A stretch of 5,286 nt of DNA from an uncultured Bryobacterales bacterium (GTDB lineage: Bacteria > Acidobacteriota > Terriglobia > Bryobacterales > Bryobacteraceae): the NCBI GenBank assembly GCA_937859895.1, contig CALMAV010000385.1, forward strand, positions 2,773 to 8,058, in the 5' to 3' direction. Under the pieces are notes generated by a model. It searched no databases and was not told the DNA's origin. It worked only from the letters and a program-made list of their open reading frames with translations. Below are positions 1 through 5,286 of the stretch, one piece after another (the first letter of the stretch is position 1; each line of letters begins with the position of its first letter). The position numbers were made by a program, and so were the translations under genes.

Positions 1-3000
1 GGGCAATCAGGGGCGCGGTGGAGAAGCCATACTCTTCGGCCCCGAGCAGAGCGGCGATAACCACATCGCGACCAGTTTGCAGCTTGCCATCAACTTGGAC
101 GCGAATGCGGCTGCGCAGATCGTTCATCACCAACACTTGCTGGGTTTCGGCCAAGCCTAGCTCCCATGGGACACCGGCGTGTTTGATAGAGGTGAGCGGC
201 GAGGCGCCCGTTCCGCCGTCGTAGCCACTAATGAGAACCACATCAGCATGGGCTTTGGAGACACCTGCGGCCACGGTTCCCACGCCAACTTCGGCTACCA
301 GCTTGACCGATACACGTGCCGTTGGATTGGCGTTCTTGAGATCGTAGATAAGCTGAGCTAAATCCTCAATAGAATAGATGTCGTGATGCGGCGGGGGCGA
401 GATGAGGCCAACACCGGGAATCGAGTGGCGCACACGAGCAATCGTTGCGTCGATCTTGTGACCGGGTAGTTGCCCGCCCTCGCCGGGCTTGGCTCCTTGA
501 GCGACTTTAATCTGAAGCTCGTCAGCGTTCACCAGATAGCTTGTGGTGACGCCGAAACGTCCCGAGGCAATTTGTTTAACGGCACTCCGCTTGGAGTCGC
601 CATTAGCCAGCGGAACGAAGCGGGCTTCGTCTTCCCCGCCCTCGCCGGTGTTGGAGCGGCCTCCCAAGCGGTTCATTGCAATGGCGAGCGTCTCATGCGC
701 TTCGGCGCTAATAGAGCCGAACGACATAGCACCTGTCGCAAAGCGCTTAACGATCTCGCTTGCCGGCTCAATCTCGTCGAGCGGTAGCGGGTGCGCAATC
801 TTCTTGAGCTGCATGAGGCCGCGCAGAGTGCAGAGCTTCTCGTTCTGTGAATCTATCTGGGCAGCATACTCTTCGAACGTTCGGTAGTGCCCCTGCTGTA
901 CAGCATGCTGCAGCTTGCTCACAGTCAGTGGATTTAATGAGTGGTATTCGCCGTTCACCCGGTACTGGTAATTGCCGCCGACCGCCAGTTCCATTTCAGA
1001 CTCTGAGATGGGACGGAAGGCAAAGCTATGCTTGGCGATAGCTTCGCGGGCCAGCACATCCAGGCCAATGCCTTCAATACGGGAAGCAGTGCCAGTGAAG
1101 TATTCCTCTACTAGCGCCTTGTTCAAACCGACCGCTTCAAACACCTGCGCGCCACGGTAGCTTTGCAGGGTCGAGATGCCCATTTTGGAGAAGATTTTCA
1201 GCAGGCCTTTGTTCGTGGCTTTGATGTAGTTTTTAACGGCCACCTCGGGGGTAATAGCGCCAGGCAGATCGCCCGAGGCAGCCAGGTCTTCAATCGTCTC
1301 AATGGCAACGTAGGGATTGACCGCGCTCGCGCCATAGCCGATCAGCAATGCCTGATGCATCACTTCGCGCGGCTCACCGGATTCGATGATGATGGCAACG
1401 CCGGTTCGGGTACCTTCGCGCACCAGATGATTGTGGACAGCGGTCAAAGCCAGCAGCGCCGGGATGGGCGCAAACTCTTCATCGATGCCGCGATCAGAGA
1501 GAATCAGCAGCGAGTAACCGGCTTTCACTGCCAGAGAGGCACGACGGCAGAGTCCATTAAGTGCACGTTTTAGACTAACTTCGCCTTCTAGGACACTGAA
1601 GATAGAAGAAAGAGTGGATGCCAGCAGGTCACCGCGGGACACACGACGCAGCTTCTCGAGCTCGCGATTGGTCAGCACCGGGTGCGGCATCTTGAGGGTG
1701 TGACAGTGCTCGGGGGTCTCGGCAAGCATATTGCGCTCGGTGCCGATGTAGCTATTGAGCGACATCACCATCTCTTCCCGGATGGGATCGATAGGTGGGT
1801 TTGTCACCTGGGCGAATAATTGCTTGAAGTAGTGGAAGAGCGACTGCGGCTTTTCAGATAGGCAGGCCAGCGGAGTGTCGGTGCCCATGGAACCAATTGC
1901 TTCTTCGCCGGCCGAAGCCATGGGGGCAATCAGCATCCGGATATCTTCGTCGGTATAGCCAAAGCAGCGCTGACGAACCAGAACGGTGGCGTGATCGGTT
2001 TCCTGGACGCGGGTGGGCTCAGGAAGAGAGTCGAGTGTAATCTGATTTTGCTTGAGCCATTCGCGATAGGGCCGGCGCGCTGCCAACTGGCTCTTAATCT
2101 CTTCATTGGGAACCAGGCGGCCCTGTTCGAGATCAACGAGCAGCATCTTGCCTGGCTGTAAACGCCCTTTACAGGCGATCTCTTCCGGCTTAAACGGAAG
2201 AACGCCGGCTTCAGAAGACATTACGAGCAGACCGTCATGCGTCTGCAAATAACGAGCCGGCCGCAGGCCATTGCGGTCGAGCGTTGCGCCAATCACGCGT
2301 CCATCGGTGAAGGCGACTGCAGCAGGCCCGTCCCAGGGTTCGGTAAGCGAGGCGTGGTACTCGTAGAAGGCTCGCTTCTCGTCCGACATCTCGGCGTCGG
2401 CATCCCAGGCTTCGGGTATTAGCATGGCCATCACATGCGGCAAGGAGCGCCCGGCCATGGTGAGCAGTTCAACTGCATTGTCGAGCGCAGCTGAGTCACT
2501 CACACCCGGTTGAATCAGTGGGAAGAGCTTGGAGAGATCGTCAAAGTGGGGTGAGGAGAGCACGGACTGCCGAGCGTTCATCCAATTGACATTGCCACGA
2601 ACTGTATTGATTTCGCCGTTATGACAGAGGTAGCGGAAGGGGTGGGCCAACTGCCAGGTTGGGAATGTGTTGGTGGAGAAGCGCTGGTGAACGAGCGCCA
2701 TCGCGCTGGCCGTGTCCGGATCGAGAAGTTCGTTGTAGAAGCGACCAATCTGGGTTGCCAGCAGCAGACCCTTATAGATGATGGTGCGTGAGGAGAACGA
2801 AGGAATGTAGAAAAAGTCTCGATCGCGCAAATCAGATTTGCGGATGGTTCCTTCCGCGCGCTTGCGAACTACAAAGAGTTTGCGCTCAAACTGGTCGCCA
2901 TCCATGGCGCTTGGTTTGCCGACGAAAAATTGCTGAATGTACGGCTGCGATGCGCGTGCAACACGACCAATCGCATCGACATCGACAGGCAGATCACGCC

Positions 3001-3415
3001 AGCCAAGAACGCTAAGGCCTTCCTCGCGCGTGATCCTCTCCAGCCAACCTTCACAGGTGAGGCGCTGTTGACTCTCGACCGGAAAGAAGCACATGGCAAC
3101 GCCGTACTCGCCTACAGGTGGGAGGGTAAACCCGCAAGTGGAGACCGCACGGGCTAGGAATTGATGTGGAATCTGAATTAGAATGCCGGCGCCATCGCCC
3201 GTTTCTGCGTCGCACCCACTGGCGCCCCGGTGCTCAAGATTAACCAGGATTTCCAAGCCTTTGCGAACAATGTCGTGCGAGGGCGTACCTTTCACGTTGA
3301 CCACAAAACCCAGACCGCAAGCATCGTGCTCGTGCGCAGGATGGTAGAGGCCCTGCGGTGCTGGAAGCTGCGAATAGAATTGACGTGGCAGTCCGTCTAC
3401 GCCTGAGCTCTGCAT
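1..3415 (-). CDS. gltB: Glutamate synthase large (alpha) subunit, 3' end cut off by the window
   Basis: GltB makes two glutamates from glutamine and 2-oxoglutarate in the cytoplasm; in bacteria it usually pairs with the NADPH-oxidising GltD, which is not visible here. The frame is open for 1138 codons from ATG 3415-3413 with no stop or frameshift. Residues 1-32 look like the short propeptide removed to expose the nucleophile Cys33 (in HDACGLGF). The class II glutaminase domain (about 33-430) shows EHRGA, GDGAG, HQRFSTNTFPTW (243-254), HNGEIN (265-270) and LDRNGLRPAR (379-388). A central domain with LSDRG and APIPALLA follows. The FMN/synthase domain shows GAMSFGSIS (895-903), NTGEGGED (922-929), GQLPGHKV and DGGTGASP (from 1066). 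The last residues, AALLGAEEYGFSTAPL, normally lie just before the 3Fe-4S cysteines, so the cluster and the C-terminal beta-helix domain (roughly 370-400 residues, judged from a usual length near 1500) are off the edge. The ATG is the only plausible start before Cys33. Whether the electron donor is NADPH or ferredoxin cannot be decided here. Confidence 0.97.
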   Translation of the reverse strand, partial: MQSSGVDGLPRQFYSQLPAPQGLYHPAHEHDACGLGFVVNVKGTPSHDIVRKGLEILVNLEHRGASGCDAETGDGAGILIQIPHQFLARAVSTCGFTLPPVGEYGVAMCFFPVESQQRLTCEGWLERITREEGLSVLGWRDLPVDVDAIGRVARASQPYIQQFFVGKPSAMDGDQFERKLFVVRKRAEGTIRKSDLRDRDFFYIPSFSSRTIIYKGLLLATQIGRFYNELLDPDTASAMALVHQRFSTNTFPTWQLAHPFRYLCHNGEINTVRGNVNWMNARQSVLSSPHFDDLSKLFPLIQPGVSDSAALDNAVELLTMAGRSLPHVMAMLIPEAWDADAEMSDEKRAFYEYHASLTEPWDGPAAVAFTDGRVIGATLDRNGLRPARYLQTHDGLLVMSSEAGVLPFKPEEIACKGRLQPGKMLLVDLEQGRLVPNEEIKSQLAARRPYREWLKQNQITLDSLPEPTRVQETDHATVLVRQRCFGYTDEDIRMLIAPMASAGEEAIGSMGTDTPLACLSEKPQSLFHYFKQLFAQVTNPPIDPIREEMVMSLNSYIGTERNMLAETPEHCHTLKMPHPVLTNRELEKLRRVSRGDLLASTLSSIFSVLEGEVSLKRALNGLCRRASLAVKAGYSLLILSDRGIDEEFAPIPALLALTAVHNHLVREGTRTGVAIIIESGEPREVMHQALLIGYGASAVNPYVAIETIEDLAASGDLPGAITPEVAVKNYIKATNKGLLKIFSKMGISTLQSYRGAQVFEAVGLNKALVEEYFTGTASRIEGIGLDVLAREAIAKHSFAFRPISESEMELAVGGNYQYRVNGEYHSLNPLTVSKLQHAVQQGHYRTFEEYAAQIDSQNEKLCTLRGLMQLKKIAHPLPLDEIEPASEIVKRFATGAMSFGSISAEAHETLAIAMNRLGGRSNTGEGGEDEARFVPLANGDSKRSAVKQIASGRFGVTTSYLVNADELQIKVAQGAKPGEGGQLPGHKIDATIARVRHSIPGVGLISPPPHHDIYSIEDLAQLIYDLKNANPTARVSVKLVAEVGVGTVAAGVSKAHADVVLISGYDGGTGASPLTSIKHAGVPWELGLAETQQVLVMNDLRSRIRVQVDGKLQTGRDVVIAALLGAEEYGFSTAPLIA

Positions 3416-3428
3416 GGGGATAGCGCTT

Positions 3429-3457
3429 AGTGTAGCGTCCCTGATACTATTCGTCAA
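3429..3457 (-). promoter_or_regulatory. Predicted sigma70-type promoter of gltB
   Basis: On the minus strand a -35 box TTGACG (3457-3452, 5 of 6 to TTGACA) and a -10 box TACACT (3434-3429, 4 of 6 to TATAAT) are separated by exactly 17 bases. Transcription would begin near 3423-3422, only about 7-8 bases before the gltB ATG at 3415. No Shine-Dalgarno sequence fits in that leader. The position directly before gltB and the ideal spacing support the call; the start site itself is inferred. Confidence 0.6.
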
Positions 3458-3464
3458 ATCGAAT
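3449..3464. promoter_or_regulatory. Dyad ATTCG-N6-CGAAT over the gltB -35 box, candidate operator
   Basis: A perfect inverted repeat with 5-base arms, ATTCG (3449-3453) and CGAAT (3460-3464), has a 6-base AT-rich centre. It contains T-N11-A spacings (for example T3450 and A3462), the minimal signature of LysR-type binding sites. It covers the whole gltB -35 box at 3452-3457. A second short dyad, AATC-TAG-GATT (3462-3472), abuts it and a 9-base palindrome TACACTGTA follows at 3472-3480, so the spacer is rich in symmetry. Binding by the adjacent LysR protein is inferred from its location. Confidence 0.4.
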
Positions 3465-3506
3465 CTAGGATTACACTGTATCGGTTTTGCTTATGGTATT
3501 GTGAAC

Positions 3507-3509
3507 AGG
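3507..3509 (+). promoter_or_regulatory. Weak ribosome binding site that bears on the LysR start
   Basis: The only Shine-Dalgarno-like bases before the regulator are AGG within AACAGG. They stand 2 bases before GTG 3512, which is too close, and 8 bases before TTG 3518, which is near the optimum. This favours TTG 3518 as the true start and would shorten the protein to 291 residues. Confidence 0.4.
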
Positions 3510-3511
3510 TT

Positions 3512-4393
3512 GTGACTTTGGAGAAGGTCCGTCTGATCCGCGATGTGGCTTACCATCGCAGTATCAGCAAGGGCGCCAAGCTGTCGGAGCTAAGCCAGTC
3601 AGCAGCCAGCCAAGCCATCCAGGAGGTGGAACGCGAGGCAGGAATTGAGCTATTCGACCGCACTACGCGGCCTCTGACGGTGACCGACGCAGGCAAGCTC
3701 TACGTGGAGTACTGCCGTGATGTGCTCCGCCGACAGGAGGAACTCGAAGCTTCCATTAATCGGTTGAAAGAGGAAGTAAACGGGCGAGTGCGGATCGCGG
3801 CCATCTACTCGGTTGGGCTTTCCGAAATGGCAGAGATCGAGGCGCACTTTGGGCAGCTGTACCCCGAGGCAACCTTGCAAATTTCCTACCTACGTCCTGA
3901 GCGAGTTTGGGAATCGGTTTCCGGCGATGGAGCCGATTTGGGGCTGATGAGCTATGCCGAGTCCTCGCGAGAGATCGTCGCCCTGCCCTGGCGCGACGAA
4001 GAGATGGTGGTGGCGGCTTCTCCCGACCACAATCTGGCCAAGCACTCGAAAGTAACTCCTTTAGAGTTGGCTGGTGAATCTTTCATTGGCTTTGACGAAG
4101 ACTTGCCGATTCAGACACAGATTGCCCGCTTCCTGCGAGACAATCACGTTGCGGTAGAGACCGTCCTGCGATTCGACAATATCGAAATGATTAAACAGGC
4201 GGTGGCTCACGGTTCCGGAGTCAGCATCATGCCGGAGCGTGTGATGCGGGCTGACATTGCTTCGGGTCGTTTAGTTAGTCTGCGCCTCAGGCCAGCTAAT
4301 TTGTTTCGGCCGGTTCGCATTATTCATCGAAGGCGCAAGGTGTTCAGTGCTGCGGCGGAAGGTTTGTTAAAGCTGCTGCAAAAAGGGTATTGA
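3512..4393 (+). CDS. LysR-type transcriptional regulator, possible GltC-like regulator of gltB
   Basis: A DNA-binding regulator of 293 residues, the usual LysR length. The N-terminal winged helix-turn-helix lies at about residues 6-65, with the recognition region SQSAASQAIQEVE (28-40) followed by GIELFDR and the wing PLTVTDAGK, all typical of the family. A linker helix rich in Arg, Glu and Leu (about 68-90) leads to the effector-binding domain (about 92-290), which carries the family pattern DNIEMIKQAVAHGSGVSIMP near the C-terminus. The gene diverges from gltB across 96 bases, like gltC and gltA in Bacillus subtilis, so control of gltB in response to a nitrogen or carbon signal such as 2-oxoglutarate or glutamate is a reasonable inference. 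The start is uncertain. GTG 3512 has AGG only 2 bases upstream, whereas the in-frame TTG at 3518 has the same AGG (3507-3509) at a better 8-base spacing and gives the LysR-like beginning MEKVRLIRDVA. Family assignment is firm; the target and effector are not shown by the sequence. Confidence 0.93.
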   Translation: MTLEKVRLIRDVAYHRSISKGAKLSELSQSAASQAIQEVEREAGIELFDRTTRPLTVTDAGKLYVEYCRDVLRRQEELEASINRLKEEVNGRVRIAAIYSVGLSEMAEIEAHFGQLYPEATLQISYLRPERVWESVSGDGADLGLMSYAESSREIVALPWRDEEMVVAASPDHNLAKHSKVTPLELAGESFIGFDEDLPIQTQIARFLRDNHVAVETVLRFDNIEMIKQAVAHGSGVSIMPERVMRADIASGRLVSLRLRPANLFRPVRIIHRRRKVFSAAAEGLLKLLQKGY

Positions 4394-4421
4394 GTAGGAC
4401 TGCTTGGGAATAGGTATCAAA

Positions 4422-4439
4422 GCACAATCGTCATTGTGC
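4422..4439 (+). terminator. Hairpin downstream of the LysR gene, possible transcription terminator
   Basis: A perfect 7-base-pair stem, GCACAAT and ATTGTGC, with the 4-base loop CGTC begins 28 bases after the LysR stop codon. The position suits a terminator. There is no T-run directly after the stem; the nearest is TTTT at 4459-4462, inside the next hairpin. It is therefore not a classical intrinsic terminator and could be an mRNA 3'-end stabilising stem. Confidence 0.35.
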
Positions 4440-4454
4440 CGGATCCTAGTGAGA

Positions 4455-4469
4455 ATCGTTTTATACGAT
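4455..4469. repeat. Second short hairpin, ATCGT-TTTAT-ACGAT
   Basis: A 5-base-pair perfect inverted repeat with a 5-base AT loop lies 15 bases after the first hairpin. The two may act together as a 3'-end structure for the LysR transcript. Alone it is weak and could be chance. Confidence 0.25.
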
Positions 4470-4897
4470 GGGCAATGCTTCAATGTGCTCGTGGCGTCTC
4501 GCAGGCAGAGCATGTGGGTACAGCAGGTTCGTTCACGGACGAAGCAATGTGGGTCAGGAACCCGTCGTAGTAACCACCGCCGTACGCAGGCTGGAATGGC
4601 GTGAGTAGAGGAAAGTCAGTCCAATCAGTGCTGCCAAGCACCCAAGCTTCACCCCAGGCTGATCTTTCACGCGCGGAGCTTCGGTTCTCTTTCGCAGGCG
4701 AACCTACCTGACCTACTTTGAGGGACGCTTGCAGGATCCAGCCGGCACAGAAGGCGGCGCTGGCAACAAATCGGCAATATCGAAGAGCGATCAATAGCTA
4801 TGTCCAAAGCGTGGCGAAGCAATTGTAAGCCGGAAAACAGAGTTCTCGCAAATGAATGTGTTGTGACGATCTCTGCCCGAAAAGAAAGCTGCTCGGA

Positions 4898-4903
4898 TAT
4901 ACT
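4898..4903 (+). promoter_or_regulatory. Possible -10 box for the UPF0182 gene
   Basis: TATACT matches the -10 consensus at 5 of 6 positions and lies 37 bases before the ATG at 4941, a plausible promoter distance. No acceptable -35 box is present 16-18 bases upstream, so this is only a candidate. Confidence 0.25.
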
Positions 4904-4940
4904 CCCTGCGACTGCAATGAGAATCTAATGGGTAGCATTC

Positions 4941-5286
4941 ATGTCTGATCTTTACCTGGGTTCGAAGCCGCGCGGTCGCGGTGGATGGATTGCTTTTGTC
5001 GTTGCAGCTATTGTTCTGCTTATTGGGTCGCGATTCCTTGCCGAAACGTTCATTGACTATGCGTGGTGGAAGGAGCTGGGCCAAGTCGAAACCTGGTTCA
5101 GTCTTCTGATCTATGGAACGGGGCCAATCGCTCTAGCCGTGCTGCTGCTTTTTCGCTTTCTGGACCGCTTACCAGTTGGGCATACGGCAGGGCGGCGACA
5201 AGCCGCTTCTCGGCGTTCTCAGCCGGTCGCTGCTCTCCAAAATCGCGGCTCTGGTATTGGTCTTTCTGGCATGGATCCTGGCCAAC
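4941..5286 (+). CDS. UPF0182 family integral membrane protein, N-terminal part, with an apparent frameshift near 5149-5153
   Basis: This is the start of a large multi-pass membrane protein; the family (PF03699) is usually around 900 residues and its function is unknown. From ATG 4941 the protein has a short basic head (KPRGRGG), a first membrane segment at about 16-38, then IDYAWWKELGQVETW, which is typical of this family, and a second membrane segment from about residue 53. After residue 70 the original frame gives an Arg- and Gln-rich, non-membrane sequence. From the T-run at 5149-5153 the +1 frame gives FAFWTAYQLGIRQGGDKPLL and then SLLSKIAALVLVFLAWILAN, a clear third membrane segment. Removing one T from the run restores a continuous protein. 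The original frame meets no stop before the window edge. A TAA at 4926-4928 rules out an upstream in-frame start. A weak GGGTAG lies about 6-11 bases before the ATG. The family call rests on recalled motifs and topology. Confidence 0.75.
   Translation, partial: MSDLYLGSKPRGRGGWIAFVVAAIVLLIGSRFLAETFIDYAWWKELGQVETWFSLLIYGTGPIALAVLLLFRFLDRLPVGHTAGRRQAASRRSQPVAALQNRGSGIGLSGMDPGQ

Larger units (their letters stand above)
4394..4940. other. Gene-poor region of about 550 bases between the LysR gene and the UPF0182 gene
   Basis: No frame on either strand gives a recognisable protein. The longest candidates are a minus-strand frame at 4794-4480 (104 codons from TTG, no good ribosome site), a plus-strand frame at 4404-4604 (TTG start) and a 42-codon plus-strand frame from ATG 4800 to TAA 4928. 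None shows a family motif I trust. The region holds two hairpins near its left end, an inverted repeat GGTTC-N12-GAACC (4683-4704) with an inner TTCGC-AG-GCGAA, and a direct repeat ACCTAC (4702-4707 and 4711-4716). I found no tRNA and no convincing structured RNA. It may hold the 5' region of the downstream gene, a small unrecognised RNA or decayed sequence. Confidence 0.6.

Noticed and set aside
470..1573. Plus-strand open frames at 470-787, 543-887, 847-1041, 972-1160 and 1163-1573
   Set aside because: They lie antisense to well-conserved gltB coding sequence, show no family motifs, and exist because the real gene on the other strand has biased codons.
1930..3157. Other short frames on both strands within the gltB span (for example 1930-2136 minus, 2788-3015 plus, 2869-3099 minus)
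   Set aside because: All are out of frame with gltB, whose motifs run unbroken through the same bases.
1..3415. Possible frameshift in gltB, considered because no single short frame stands out in the region
   Set aside because: The motifs from Cys33 to STAPL at residues near 1135 are all in the frame set by ATG 3415, with no net shift and no internal stop.
3650..3880. Minus-strand frame inside the LysR gene
   Set aside because: It is antisense to clear LysR helix-turn-helix, linker and early effector-domain coding sequence.
4608..4617. GAGGAAAGTC, identical to the core of the conserved 5' segment of bacterial RNase P RNA, with ACAGAAGGCGGC farther on near 4746
   Set aside because: The following bases do not continue the RNase P consensus, the other conserved blocks (such as the GGGTGAA-type region) are missing, and the stretch is too short for the full RNA.
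4683..4704. GGTTC...GAACC considered as a tRNA T-arm
   Set aside because: No acceptor stem, anticodon arm or D-arm can be placed around it on either strand.
4791..5084. Minus-strand frame of 97 codons
   Set aside because: It is antisense to the start of the UPF0182 gene, is charged and featureless, and has no recognisable domain.

Overview
The window holds three identifiable genes and fits a bacterial chromosome. GC content is moderate and the coding style is that of a free-living bacterium. My best guess is Acidobacteriota, because the gene at the right edge resembles the UPF0182 membrane proteins of that group. This is an impression from sequence style, not a database match.

Layout. Positions 1-3415 (minus strand) are the first 1138 codons of the glutamate synthase large subunit, gltB. 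They cover the glutaminase domain, the central domain and most of the FMN domain; the gene runs off the left edge just before the expected 3Fe-4S cysteines. A 96-base divergent spacer (3416-3511) follows. It holds a good sigma70-type promoter for gltB with a dyad over its -35 box. Next is a LysR-type regulator on the plus strand (3512-4393). A gene-poor stretch of about 550 bases (4394-4940) contains two small hairpins and no convincing gene. The window ends in the start of a UPF0182-type integral membrane protein (from 4941, plus strand), which runs off the right edge.

How the genes work together. GltB makes glutamate from glutamine and 2-oxoglutarate, the synthase half of the GS-GOGAT ammonium assimilation route. 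A LysR regulator transcribed divergently from the large-subunit gene repeats the gltC-gltAB arrangement of Bacillus subtilis, so this regulator probably controls gltB, though the sequence alone cannot prove it. The UPF0182 gene has no evident link to glutamate metabolism.

The main anomaly is in the UPF0182 gene. The reading frame that begins at 4941 stops looking like a membrane protein at a run of five T's (5149-5153), and the membrane-protein signal continues in the +1 frame to the window edge. This means a sequencing error, a true frameshift mutation or, less likely, recoding. The second point of interest is the gltB promoter, whose predicted start leaves a leader of only about 7-8 bases with no Shine-Dalgarno site. 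I see no mobile element, CRISPR array, tRNA or rRNA, and no clear new multi-gene system.
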